Shown here in pieces: positions 7,443-17,144 of a DNA stretch of 51,689 nucleotides (positions are counted from its first letter, which is position 1; each line of letters begins with the position of its first letter). The notes beneath the pieces were generated by a model. It was given only the letters and a program-made list of their open reading frames with translations. It ran no database searches and was not told the DNA's origin. Source of the stretch: Pseudomonas citronellolis (GTDB lineage: Bacteria; Pseudomonadota; Gammaproteobacteria; Pseudomonadales; Pseudomonadaceae); the NCBI RefSeq assembly GCF_900112375.1, contig NZ_FOLS01000045.1, forward strand, positions 1 through 51,689, in the 5' to 3' direction. Made by a program: the position numbers and the translations under genes.

Positions 7443-10400
7443 TTAATCCACAAACCCAGAGAACGAGCCATCACTATTATAGCGAAGCCCTCGGCCATCG
7501 GGTGCTCGAACCTCAAGACCACCTCGCCCCAAATTTGTGAATGTTGATTTAGGATTATTAAGAATCTCATCAACTATCTTCTGAGCAGTTTCATTCTGCT
7601 GCTTAATACCGCCAGAAAGTTTAGGGAATGTCCCCGTTTCCCTCTGTCCGGATGCATGCTTAGTCAATGCTCTAGCCGCCTGTGTTAAACCCTCTTTATT
7701 AATCGGATTCGAAGCGGCTGCTGCAAGATCATCAACACGGCGGCCACCGAAGATCTGAAGAGCCGTCGCCGATCCTTTTGAGTCCTGCCCCTTCAACGCC
7801 CCAGCTAGCTTACTCAGCAGTTGGCCACCACCTGCCATTACAGCCTTTGCCAGCGCCGCTGCTGAAACACCTGCTGCTGCCAGCTCCGCCTTTTCCAAGG
7901 TGTTCAGGCGTTGCTGTTCAGAAGCCGTAGGGGCGAACAGATCGGTTTGCAGTGTATCCGCAAGGTCCGGATTGACCAGGAACTGGTTTACCAAGCGCAG
8001 GGCTTCCGGCTTGACCTTATCGATCCCCTCGCCGTGTGCCGCAGTCGCAGCCAGGGCATCCATCATGTCCTGCTCGCTGACCTGATCGGCTCCAGGGCCA
8101 CAGTACGCCGGCTGCTTCTTGCAGAAATCCAGGGCGCCTTCAGCAAAACTCTCGGCATTTTTTCGATGCAGTTCGTGGTTGTACTGCGTCGAGTTCTTCG
8201 CTACCCAGGAGCCGGTTTCCAGCTTGTTCGTGTCCGCATCCGGATCCTGCGCCACCGTGGCGACCAGACCGAGCAACTGCGAACTCATGCTCAGCAGGGC
8301 CTCGCGGTTCTCGGGCGAGTAACTGCTGACCAGCGCGTCTAGATCCTTCACCACGGCTTCGTTGAGACCAGCAGCCAGCGCACCGGTAGCGAAGCTTTCC
8401 CCTCGCGCCTCGGCAGCCAGGCCACCCATCAAGGCGTGCAGGACCACCATCTGGCCGCTGCCGGTATCCAGCTTGTGGGCCTGGCCGAAATCACCCACGG
8501 CATTGAAGCCGGCCGCCGCCAAGGTGTTGTAGAGGCTGCCCTTGAGCGCATCCCCGAAGCTGGCCGAGCCACCGGTGGCCTTGTTCAGGGCGGCACTGGT
8601 CATGTTCTGCAACGCCTGGTTGGCTGCGAAGGCGGCGACGCCATTCGGGCTGCTCAGGTCCACGACCACCTTGCCGTTGACGAACTTGGTCTGGGTGCCG
8701 ACCAGATCGTCGAAGTAGCCCGTGGTCAATCCACCTAGCGCACCAGCGATCATCGCTTGGCGAAGGCCGTCGCTACTCAGGGTGTCCTTTAGCGCTGTAC
8801 CGATATCGCCTTTATTGTTGATGGCGCTGACACCGCCAGTAGAGGCGAGTGAGGCCGCTCCACTGGCCAGCGCCACATTGCCCCAACCCGCCGCGACTGT
8901 TGCCCCCGTTGCACTGACTCCCGCAGCGGCCATAGCGGTGCTGGAACCTGCGGTGGCCCCTGCTGCTGTGCCGACTGCGGTACTTGCGGCCCCATATGTG
9001 GCAACGCTGAGTACGATCGCTACCGCCAGTTGTGCAGCCGGCCCCATTCCCGAACTGCTGTACTCCCAGCTGTCATGCACCTCCTGCACCCGCCGCCAAT
9101 CCACATCCCCCCGCGCCTCGGCCTCTTTCAGCCAGGCCAGGTCGGGATCGGCCTGCACCATGGCGTCGATGGTCTGCCCGACGCTCTTCTGGTCGATGTG
9201 CTTGATGTCGATCTTCAGGCCTTCCACGGCCTTGATCGCCAGTTCGCCCTGGGCGATCAGCTGGCTCTGGCGCAGGGTTTCGTCGGTCTGGCCCTTGCCC
9301 TTGGCGGACTGCCAGGCCAGGTCGCTCTTGCTCTTCTCGTGGCTTTCCTGGTGCAGGTCCTTGACCGCTTCGAAGGTCACGCTGCCGCCACTGACGATGG
9401 CGATGTCGTTGCCGCTTTCCAGCCTGGCGGCCTGATACTTCTGGTCGCCGCCGCTGAGCAGGGTGATGTCGCCGCCGGCGCTGACCTGGCTGCCCACGGC
9501 CTTCACGTCGGTGACTTCGTCGCGCTTGAAGCTCTTGCTGCCGAGGCTGCCCTTCTTCTGCTTCTGGTACAGCGAGTGTTCGCTGTCATGACCGGCCAGC
9601 AGCTGGAGCTTGTCGCCAGCCACCAGGAAGGCTTCCTTGCCGGCGCCGACCTGGCTCGCTTCGAGGGTCAGGTTCTGGCCAGCGCTGAGGGTGACGTCGC
9701 CGGCGGCGTTCAGGGTCGTGCCGCGCTGGCTGACGCGGCTGTCTTCGCTGTCGACCTTCTTGCCGCTGCGCCGGTAGTGGTATTCGCGGCTGCTCTGCTC
9801 CTGCGCGGCGCCCAGCAGCAGGTTGCCGGCGGCGGCCAGGTTGGCGTCGCCGCCGGCTTCCAGGTGGCTGGCCAGCACGCCGATATCGCGGCCGGCGCTG
9901 ATCTGCAGGTCACCGCCGGCCTGGACGCCGGCGGCGTGCTGGAGGACCTCGGTCTGTTCCCAGCTATGACGCTTGTCCTGGCGGGCGTTGCTGTCGACGG
10001 ATTCGACGGCGCCGATCAGCACATCGCGCCCGGCCTGCAGTTGGATGTCGCCCTTGGCCTGCAGCTGGCCGCCCAGGTTGAGCAGGTCGCGCCCGCTGCT
10101 GATCGACAGGTCGCCGCCGGCCTCGATGCGCGCGGCGCTGTCGAGCAGGCTGGTCTGCAGGCTGGCGCCCCTGGCCTGGCCCTGCGCCTGGGTCAGGGTC
10201 CGTTCGTTGACGACATCGCCGGTCAGCGCGGCGAGGCTGACATCGCGCCCGTTGATGATGCCGCCGGCGGCGTTACGGATGCTTTGCGTGGCCAGCAGTT
10301 GCAGGTGCCGGTTGCTTTCCATCAGGCCGCTGTTGCCGATGTTGGCGGCAGTGGCGCCGAGGTCGTTGCTGGCGCGCAGGGTGCCGGCGTTGTTCAGTTC

Positions 10401-13400
10401 GCCGCCGCTGATCAGCGCCAGGTCCTGCCCCTGGATCAGCGCGCCGTTGGGTGCCAGACGATGCTCGGCCTGAGCCAGGTAGAGCACCGGCACCAGCACC
10501 TTGCGACCGTTCACCTCGGCCTCTTCCAGCCAGACGATGTCGTGGGTCAGCGCCGCCACCTGCTCGGCGCTCAGGGCCACGCCGAGGCTGAGGCCCAGGC
10601 GGTCCTTGTAGCCGATGGCGTTGTCCATCAGGTACCTGAACAGCGCTTCGTCGCTGGACAGCCCGGCGATGAAGCGCTGGCCGGTGCGCGCCACCAGCGC
10701 CTGGCGGATCAGCCGCTGTTCGTAGAGGCCGTCGCCCAGGCGCTGCTGCGCCTGGGCCGGGTCGTAGCCCAGCTGGGCCAGCAGGTAGTCGGAGCCGAGG
10801 AACTGCTTGAGCCCGGCCAGCGCCGGGTTGGTTTCGATCAGGTAGGGGTGGCCGCTGTCCGGGGCGTTGAGCCGGAACAGGCCATGCTCGCCCTGGGGCA
10901 GGCGGAAACCCGGCAGGGTGATGGGGTTGACCGCCTGCTGGGCGAGGTCCGGCGGCAGCTGTGGGTTGAGCACCGCGACCAGGGGTTGCGACTGGCCGTC
11001 GACCTGAACGGCCTCGATCCGCGCCACCCCGCCGTCGTAGGCAATGCCGGGGTGGATGACGCCATTGTCCAGGCGCTCGCCGGCGCTGATCTGCACCGCG
11101 CCGGCCGCCTGGATGACGGCATTGGCGGAGGTGGCGCCGCCCGGCCGGTATTCCCAGACGTCGCTGAGGAAGCCGAGGTCGTACAGCGCCGATGGCAGTT
11201 CCAGCAGGTTGTCCGGGTCGTAGTGGTTGGCCTGGTAGTCCGGCACGTGCATCGGCCGGTGGAGGTTGCCATTGGCGTCGCGGTAGACGTGCAGAAGCAG
11301 ACCGTTGGCCAGTTCGGTGGGGGTCACCGTGCCCTGGTTGAGCCCGCCGATGAGGTTGTCCCAGTAGCTGAACACCGAGGGATCGGCATTGTTCGCCAGG
11401 TTGTAGGGCAGGACGTAATGGCCGACGAAGCGTTCGACGGTGCCGTCGGTGACCCTGCCGCTGTTGAATATCCGCGTGCGGATGCTCTCGCCACCGCTGA
11501 TGCCCTGGTTGACGAAGCTACCGGCGCTGATGGCGATGTCGCCACCGGCGGCCAGGGTGCTCGCGGTGTTCTCGAAGTCCTGGGCATCCACCCGCAGGTT
11601 GCCGCCGGCCTGAATGAAAGCGGCCGGGGATGCCTCCTGCACCTCGCTGGCATAGACCTCCCGGGCGATGTAGTCGACGTTGTAGTGGTCGCCGGAGCAG
11701 TCGTAGCAGCGAACGATGATTTCCCCGGAGATCAGCTTCTGCCCGAGACGGAAGCTGTCCTGGGTGTTCTTCAGGCTGTCGCTGGCGATCGCCAGGTCGC
11801 CCTGCGCCTCCAGGGTGGCTGAACGGTTCTCCACCACACGGGCGCGCCCTTGTCGGTCGTCCGCGGCGATGTCCAGGGCGCCCAGGCTGTAGACGTCGGC
11901 GTAGCGGTTGACGAAGCGCTCCACGCGCAGCGCCATGTCGCCGCCGCTGAACAGCAGACCGTTTTCGTTGAGCAGGTCCGCGCTCTCGATCCGCAGGTCG
12001 GCGGCGCTGCCCAGGGTGCCGGTGTTGTTCAGGCTGGCCGCGCGGGCCAGCAGGTCGCCGGCCGCGGTGATGCGACCGGCGTTGTCCAGGCTGCCGCCAA
12101 TGCCGATGCGGGTGGCACCACCGCCGATGATGCTGGCGCTGCCATCGAGGGCAAGGCTGGCGGCATCGAGGCCGAACTTACCCAGGCTGCTCAGTTGGCC
12201 GCTGCCGCTGTAGCGTCCACCCAGGTTCAGCGCCAGGTCGCCGTCGCTGGCGATCAGGCCGGCGTTACGCCAGTCGCCACCCGTGCCGCGCAGGGCCTGG
12301 CTGGCCAGTAGACGTCCCTCGGCCGCTTGTTCCAGCTGGCCGATATCCAGGGTCAGTTCGCGCGCCTGCAGGCTGCTGCGGTTAGTCCAACTGGCCGCGC
12401 TCAGGTTCAGCGCGGCGTTGGTGACGAAGCTGCCGCCCGCAAGGCCCAGTTGCGCCAGGTCGATGCCGAACCCGCCATTGCCCAGGTGGCGCACGCTGCC
12501 GCCATCGTTGCGCAGGTCGCCACTGGTAAGCAGCAGGTCGGCAGCGGCGCTTTCCAGCAGGCCTTCGCGGTTGTCCAGCAGGCCGCCGATGCTCAGGCGC
12601 GTGGCGCCCTGCTGGCCAAGGGCGCGCACGCGGCCCTGTGCGTTGGACAGGCCGGCGGCGGTGAGGGTGAGTTGGTTGCCGGCTTCGATCAGGCCGTGGG
12701 TGTTGTCCAGCGTGCCGCGCAGGCTGAAGTCGATGTCCCGGGCGCCGACCTGGCCGCCGTGGTTGAGGAAGTCGCCGGCATACAGGGCCAGGGCCTGGCT
12801 GGCGAAGAGACCGCCGGCGCGGTTGTCGAAGCCGGCGCTGTTCACCCGGGCGTCGCCGTGGGTGGCCGCCAGGTGCCCATCGCTGTTGGCAATGCTGTTG
12901 GCGTCGAGCAGCAGCGCGGCGCCCTGGGCGATGCCGGCGCGGTTGTCGAAGTGTCCGGTGGCCAGTTGCAGCAAGCCCCCGGCGCCACTGAGGATGCCGC
13001 CGGCGGAGTTGTCCAGGTTGGCGGTACGCACCCGCACGCCTTGGCCTTCCAGGCGCCCGCCGCGGTTATCCAGGTTGGCGCCGAGGTCCAGCGCCAGTTC
13101 GGTCTCGGCGTACAGTTGGCCGCCGCGGTTGTCGAGGCTGTCGCCCTGCAGTTCGACGGCCCGGGCCGTGATGCCGCCCTGCTGGTTGTTCAGGCTGCCG
13201 ACGCGTCCCGTGAGCCCGCCTTGGCTGCTCAGCAGGCCCTGCTCGCGGTTGTCCAGGCTGGCCAGGTCCAGGCGCAGGCTCTGTTCGGCGGCGAACAGGC
13301 CGAGGCGATTGTCCAGGGCGCCGCCGCTGATGTGGATATGCTGGCCGCCGATCTGGCCGTTGCGGTTGTCGAGCACGGCGGTGCGGGCCTGCAGTTGGCG

Positions 13401-14552
13401 CGTGGCGATCAGGCTGCCGCTATTGCGCAGGTTCTGCGCATCGATCGCCACATCGCCGCGGGCATTGCGGCTGTTGTCGGCATTGACGCCGGCCTCGATC
13501 ACGCCGCTGTTGCTGAGCTGGTTGGCCTTCAGTTCAATGGCCGAACCCGCCGCCAGGCTCTGCGCATTGCTCAGCGCACCGCTGGCCTGCACGCTGGCAC
13601 TGCCCCCGGCATAGGCCGGGCCGTTCAGCGCCACGTCCTGGCCCTTCAGGGCGATATCACCGCTGGCCGAAGCCTGGGCCAGCTGCAGCTTGCCGTTGGC
13701 ATCGATGCGGATGTCGCCGGCGCTGGCCGCCATGTTGCCGGCCAGTTTCACGCCCACGCCTTGTTCGGTACCGACCAGGCGGATGGTGTTGGCGTACATG
13801 CCGCCCAGGGCGGAGCTGTCGATGGCCAGTTGCGGCTTGGCGCTGCCGTCGTCGGGCTTGGCGGTGGCGACCAGGGTCTGCGCGTCCACTGTGTTGCGCC
13901 CGGCCACCACGGTAAGCTGTTTGGCGTACAGGTCGGCGTTGAGCTTGGCGCTGCGGGTGATCAGGTCGAACTGGTCGAGGTTGCTGGCATTGAGGCCGGC
14001 GCCTTCGATGGCGATTTCGCCGCCATCCACGTCGTAGCCCTGCAGGCGCTCCCCGGCCAGGATCGGTTTGCCGGTGGTGAGGGTGGCGCGCGGAGTGTTG
14101 ATGAAGCCGCAGCCGTTGCAGGTGATGCCGTGGGGGTTCGCGACGATGACGTGGGCGCCCTGCCCGGCCACTTCGGTGTAGCCCTTGAGTTGCGAGGGGC
14201 TGCCGCCGGTGACTTCGTTGAGGATCTTCTGCGCCGCCTGGCCCTTGAGGTTGGGGTTGCCGAGGATGATCCCGCCCAGCTGGGTGCCCTGGGTCTTGCC
14301 GGTGGCGTTGTTGAGGATCAGGCCCTGCTGGCCAACGCCGTAGTCGCTGAATTTATTGTGCGAGAGACCGCTGCCGTTGGGCGTGGCGATGTTGACGATG
14401 GGCACGCCGTTGCCCGCCGCGCCGATCTGCGTGTTGCCGCCGGCGGCCGCATCCACCGCCAGTTGGGCGGCGGCTGCGACTATCGGATTGAGGAACAGAA
14501 GGCCGGCCAGGGCGCTGGCGATGGCCTGGTGGAGGGGGCGGCGGATGTCCAT
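7443..14552 (-). CDS. cdiA: CdiA: giant two-partner-secretion toxin (filamentous haemagglutinin family)
   Basis: About 2369 aa, outer-membrane exported effector of contact-dependent inhibition. From the chosen start: basic/hydrophobic signal peptide (MDIRRPLHQAIASALAGLLF ... AAAA), TPS/haemagglutination domain (about 35-170, with NPHGITCNGCGF), and very many 20-residue FhaB-type repeats (xLDNRxGxL, AGGDLxISAGRD). A central receptor-binding-like region near WEYRPGGATSANAV, a second repeat block, a DUF637-like hydrophobic pretoxin region (ATYGAASTAVGTAAGATAG), and a C-terminal toxin of about 80 residues (LTKHASGQRE ... APDGRGLRYNSDG ... GFVD) follow. The tail resembles BECR-fold RNase toxins; that is inference. 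No VENN motif is seen before the toxin. The frame is open to 14612, but the signal peptide fits a start at 14552; neither start has a clear ribosome site. No cdiB lies next to it. Confidence 0.92.
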   Translation of the reverse strand: MDIRRPLHQAIASALAGLLFLNPIVAAAAQLAVDAAAGGNTQIGAAGNGVPIVNIATPNGSGLSHNKFSDYGVGQQGLILNNATGKTQGTQLGGIILGNPNLKGQAAQKILNEVTGGSPSQLKGYTEVAGQGAHVIVANPHGITCNGCGFINTPRATLTTGKPILAGERLQGYDVDGGEIAIEGAGLNASNLDQFDLITRSAKLNADLYAKQLTVVAGRNTVDAQTLVATAKPDDGSAKPQLAIDSSALGGMYANTIRLVGTEQGVGVKLAGNMAASAGDIRIDANGKLQLAQASASGDIALKGQDVALNGPAYAGGSASVQASGALSNAQSLAAGSAIELKANQLSNSGVIEAGVNADNSRNARGDVAIDAQNLRNSGSLIATRQLQARTAVLDNRNGQIGGQHIHISGGALDNRLGLFAAEQSLRLDLASLDNREQGLLSSQGGLTGRVGSLNNQQGGITARAVELQGDSLDNRGGQLYAETELALDLGANLDNRGGRLEGQGVRVRTANLDNSAGGILSGAGGLLQLATGHFDNRAGIAQGAALLLDANSIANSDGHLAATHGDARVNSAGFDNRAGGLFASQALALYAGDFLNHGGQVGARDIDFSLRGTLDNTHGLIEAGNQLTLTAAGLSNAQGRVRALGQQGATRLSIGGLLDNREGLLESAAADLLLTSGDLRNDGGSVRHLGNGGFGIDLAQLGLAGGSFVTNAALNLSAASWTNRSSLQARELTLDIGQLEQAAEGRLLASQALRGTGGDWRNAGLIASDGDLALNLGGRYSGSGQLSSLGKFGLDAASLALDGSASIIGGGATRIGIGGSLDNAGRITAAGDLLARAASLNNTGTLGSAADLRIESADLLNENGLLFSGGDMALRVERFVNRYADVYSLGALDIAADDRQGRARVVENRSATLEAQGDLAIASDSLKNTQDSFRLGQKLISGEIIVRCYDCSGDHYNVDYIAREVYASEVQEASPAAFIQAGGNLRVDAQDFENTASTLAAGGDIAISAGSFVNQGISGGESIRTRIFNSGRVTDGTVERFVGHYVLPYNLANNADPSVFSYWDNLIGGLNQGTVTPTELANGLLLHVYRDANGNLHRPMHVPDYQANHYDPDNLLELPSALYDLGFLSDVWEYRPGGATSANAVIQAAGAVQISAGERLDNGVIHPGIAYDGGVARIEAVQVDGQSQPLVAVLNPQLPPDLAQQAVNPITLPGFRLPQGEHGLFRLNAPDSGHPYLIETNPALAGLKQFLGSDYLLAQLGYDPAQAQQRLGDGLYEQRLIRQALVARTGQRFIAGLSSDEALFRYLMDNAIGYKDRLGLSLGVALSAEQVAALTHDIVWLEEAEVNGRKVLVPVLYLAQAEHRLAPNGALIQGQDLALISGGELNNAGTLRASNDLGATAANIGNSGLMESNRHLQLLATQSIRNAAGGIINGRDVSLAALTGDVVNERTLTQAQGQARGASLQTSLLDSAARIEAGGDLSISSGRDLLNLGGQLQAKGDIQLQAGRDVLIGAVESVDSNARQDKRHSWEQTEVLQHAAGVQAGGDLQISAGRDIGVLASHLEAGGDANLAAAGNLLLGAAQEQSSREYHYRRSGKKVDSEDSRVSQRGTTLNAAGDVTLSAGQNLTLEASQVGAGKEAFLVAGDKLQLLAGHDSEHSLYQKQKKGSLGSKSFKRDEVTDVKAVGSQVSAGGDITLLSGGDQKYQAARLESGNDIAIVSGGSVTFEAVKDLHQESHEKSKSDLAWQSAKGKGQTDETLRQSQLIAQGELAIKAVEGLKIDIKHIDQKSVGQTIDAMVQADPDLAWLKEAEARGDVDWRRVQEVHDSWEYSSSGMGPAAQLAVAIVLSVATYGAASTAVGTAAGATAGSSTAMAAAGVSATGATVAAGWGNVALASGAASLASTGGVSAINNKGDIGTALKDTLSSDGLRQAMIAGALGGLTTGYFDDLVGTQTKFVNGKVVVDLSSPNGVAAFAANQALQNMTSAALNKATGGSASFGDALKGSLYNTLAAAGFNAVGDFGQAHKLDTGSGQMVVLHALMGGLAAEARGESFATGALAAGLNEAVVKDLDALVSSYSPENREALLSMSSQLLGLVATVAQDPDADTNKLETGSWVAKNSTQYNHELHRKNAESFAEGALDFCKKQPAYCGPGADQVSEQDMMDALAATAAHGEGIDKVKPEALRLVNQFLVNPDLADTLQTDLFAPTASEQQRLNTLEKAELAAAGVSAAALAKAVMAGGGQLLSKLAGALKGQDSKGSATALQIFGGRRVDDLAAAASNPINKEGLTQAARALTKHASGQRETGTFPKLSGGIKQQNETAQKIVDEILNNPKSTFTNLGRGGLEVRAPDGRGLRYNSDGSFSGFVD

Positions 14553-14612
14553 ATCGGGGGGCTCGCGCGGGGTAATCGTTGACCCGGCGGACTCTATTCC
14601 CCTACTCGGCAT

Positions 14613-14811
14613 GGGGCCTTGAGGGTTTCCAGCCCCCTTGCGTAAGCCTTTTCCGAATCAAGCCGCCTGGCGGAACTCCCCGCCCCCAGGTGCGCCAGGG
14701 CGCACTTCGCATGCGGCTGTGGCGATGGGTATCGCTTCGCTCAACCCATCCTACGGGACGTTGTGTTTAGGGCACTGCTCGCTCGTACGAAGAGCATCCC
14801 GGCGCTCCGCT
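14613..14811. repeat. Spacer upstream of cdiA with a REP-type repeat
   Basis: Contains a copy of the GGGTATCGCTTCGCTCAACC family at about 14721-14756. Any cdiA promoter should lie here, but no convincing -35/-10 pair stands out. No TpsB gene or fragment is visible. Confidence 0.6.
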
Positions 14812-15420
14812 TCAAAAACTGTACTTGACCGACAACATCATGTTCCTCGGCTCCCCATACACGTTGCTTGGCACCGTGACGGAGGAACTCAGCGAGTTTT
14901 AGTACTTCTTGTCGAACGCATTGTTCAGGTTCAGCTGCGCATCGATATGGGCAGTCGGCTTGAACCCCAGCATGAAGTCCACCAGCGTGTAGGCGTCCTG
15001 CTCGATCATGTAGGTGGTGCCTTTGTTGTAGATGCGGTTCTGCCGGTACAGGGAACTACCAATGCGCCATTGGTCAAGCGCGCCGGGCAAGGTGTAGGTC
15101 GTGCTCATCTTGAACGGGTGTCACGGTATGTCGGTATCGAACAGGCGCCCTTCGTTGGCCTTGTTCGCATCCTTGCGGTATTTGGCTTCGGTGAAGGTGT
15201 AGCCGGTGCCCAGTTGCCAGTTGGGCGTGAGTTGCCCTTGCAGTTCCAGTTCGATGCCTTTGCTGCGTACCTCGCCGGCCGCCTCGTAGCAGGAAGTGGT
15301 GGGATAGCTGGGGCAAAGGCTCTGGTCGGTGATGGCCTTGGCGCGGTTTTCCTGGTCCAGCTGGAAGATGGTGGCCGATCAGTCGTGGCAGGCAACAACC
15401 GGCCAGAAGCAGCCGTCCAA
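14812..15420 (-). pseudogene. TonB-dependent siderophore receptor remnant (C-terminal barrel)
   Basis: Minus-strand pieces in several frames: KGIELELQGQLTPNWQLGTG and YTFTEAKYRKDANKA in one frame, ending in a premature stop near 15121; then TLPGALDQWRIGSSLYRQNR and QLNLNNAFDKKY in another. An in-frame TAA interrupts the gene after KKY, and the true C-terminus NSLSSSVTVPSN ... MMLSVKYSF follows before the final TGA at 14812-14814. At least one frameshift and one nonsense change are present and the N-terminal half is gone. It is a different receptor from the one at 4.2 kb (SVKYSF against SVTWKY ends). It occupies the position where cdiB would be expected. Confidence 0.85.
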
Positions 15421-15607
15421 TGAGGATAGTTTTCGACCCTCTGCAGTCATCGCCTAGGACTCCAGCCGGCCTACAGCCACAGTTGGCCGCACGACGGTTT
15501 GAAACTCCTACGGGAACAGGGGTGGTTTACTCAGTCTGAATTACTTCTACTCATCTATCGTGGCATTACGGTATCGTGGAGCTTTGTCTGCGCCCAATGA
15601 AGAAGTT

Positions 15608-16735
15608 ATGAGTATTAAACCTGAACACTTTGAAAAATTGCGCGAAATGCTTATTTCAGGTGCTATTACTGCACTCACCTTTGATACACAGGTATTTGAC
15701 AGGAACGGCAGAACTTTCAGGAAGGGGCTCTTAGCACAACTGGCACAGATAAAAAACTCCAAAATCCAACTGATTATCACTGAGTTGGTTCGTGACGAGG
15801 CAGAAAAACATATGCTTGAAATGCACAGTGCAAGGCAGAAGCGAGTTGATGACGCATTTGCGCTTGTAGCCCAGAATTTGAGTGATGATTTAGTTGATGA
15901 GATATGTGAAGAACTCCAAGCAAGGGCTACCCCAAAGCAAATCGCCTTTCATGAAGTAAATGATTTTTTCCTAGCGACGAATGCCGAACTAGCATTCTAC
16001 GACGAAATATCCATCAGCAATCTCTTTGAGCTTTATTTTAATAACAAGCCTCCTTTCCACAAAGGCAACGATAAAAAATACGAATTTCCTGATGCGGTGG
16101 CGCTTTTAAGCCTGGAAGCATATGCAGAGAACAGCGGTATTCTAGTCGTCTCCTCGGACAAGGACTGGATTGAATTCTGCAACAGTTCTGAAAATAAAAG
16201 ACTTCATTGCATACCAGACCTGACAACTGCACTTTCGCTGATAAATTCAATAGAAACTGATGTCAAGGAGATCGCTAGCCAACGCTCTTTACAGTTTCAG
16301 AAACTCAATGATGGCGGAGGTCTCAAGGCAGCAATTAGCGATAACCTGATCGAAAGGCTCAAGCGCGAGTTGCTTTTTACTGCTAGGACCAACTATTTCT
16401 ACAACGCTCGTTGTTCAAGCATAAAGATTGTCTCCATTACCCACGGAGAGGATAAAACATTCGGAAAAATCCGGGATGATTTAAGCAAGACGATTTGGGC
16501 GCTTGAGTTAGACGCTGTATGCCATATTGCCGTAGATGTTGATTTTTTTAATGATGACGAAAGCTATATTGGCTGCAGTAGCTATTATCACTTCTTGCCC
16601 ATACCCACGATTTCAATTGTCAAGATAGCAGGCGAATGTATTGATGTCGAAGTTAACTTTGACGCGAAAACGACTTTAGACTTGGGAGCAATTACACCAG
16701 ACGAGCTAACCCAGAGCGTGACAGAAGATCACTAG
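15608..16735 (+). CDS. PIN-domain-like protein (DUF4935-type putative RNase)
   Basis: 375 aa. The N-terminal 210 residues carry the acidic PIN pattern: Asp26 in ALTFDTQVFD, Glu in ITELVRDEAEKHM, an Asp in KYEFPDAVALLSLEAYA and the final Asp in LVVSSDKDW. PIN domains are Mg-dependent RNases, found in toxins and defence proteins. The remaining 165 residues are an unassigned beta-rich domain. The ATG at 15608 has GAAGAAG just upstream; a longer GTG start at 15560 is less likely. The gene is markedly AT-rich and stands alone, with no antitoxin-like neighbour, inside the accessory region. A role in defence or as a regulated RNase is inferred. Confidence 0.75.
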   Translation: MSIKPEHFEKLREMLISGAITALTFDTQVFDRNGRTFRKGLLAQLAQIKNSKIQLIITELVRDEAEKHMLEMHSARQKRVDDAFALVAQNLSDDLVDEICEELQARATPKQIAFHEVNDFFLATNAELAFYDEISISNLFELYFNNKPPFHKGNDKKYEFPDAVALLSLEAYAENSGILVVSSDKDWIEFCNSSENKRLHCIPDLTTALSLINSIETDVKEIASQRSLQFQKLNDGGGLKAAISDNLIERLKRELLFTARTNYFYNARCSSIKIVSITHGEDKTFGKIRDDLSKTIWALELDAVCHIAVDVDFFNDDESYIGCSSYYHFLPIPTISIVKIAGECIDVEVNFDAKTTLDLGAITPDELTQSVTEDH

Positions 16736-17144
16736 GTATACAGCCCATGGCGACCTGCTGTTTGCCGATAGCTGCCCTTGATGGAGGGCAACTAGCGGCC
16801 AATAGAAGACTTTCGCGAGAGGCTGCTAATGGCCGATTCTGTTGAAAAAGTCCCTCTGTGATTTTCGCCCGCGAAAGTGGGCGGCCTACGTTGAAATCTG
16901 AGCCACTGCCGGCACTGAATTGCTCCAGATTTCGTATAGCAACGCGTCAATCGGGCATTTTTCTGGCTTCAGGCGAGTGCGTCGGGATGGAGCCGACTTT
17001 TTCAACAGAATCGGCCAGAAGCGGACGCTCAAAAGTGTCTATAAGAACTGGGGCTAGGCTTATTGCTGTAGGAAAGCTGTCTCATGGAGATGTGCTAGGG
17101 GCTGCCCCAGTAACCTCGTACGCAGGAGGTTGCCTCGCACTGAC
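16736..17144. other. Intergenic region with a MITE-like element
   Basis: No gene is supported. The only clear structure is the 186-bp inverted-end element at 16831-17016, described separately. The bases on either side show nothing recognisable. Confidence 0.6.
16831..17016. mobile_element. MITE-like element with perfect 22-bp inverted ends
   Basis: Bases 16831-16852 (GGCCGATTCTGTTGAAAAAG and two more) are the exact reverse complement of 16995-17016. The 142 bases between them contain no gene. The core CTGTTGAAAAAGTC resembles the ends of several DDE insertion sequences, so this may be a non-autonomous derivative. No target-site duplication is obvious just outside the arms (CTAAT on the left, AGAAG on the right). 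Confidence 0.65.

Noticed and set aside
9030..14582. Very long plus-strand frames (for example 930 and 751 codons) opposite cdiA
   Set aside because: They are antisense shadows of the GC-rich FhaB-type repeats, with Ala/Val/Gln/Gly-biased composition and no domain, start site or signal.
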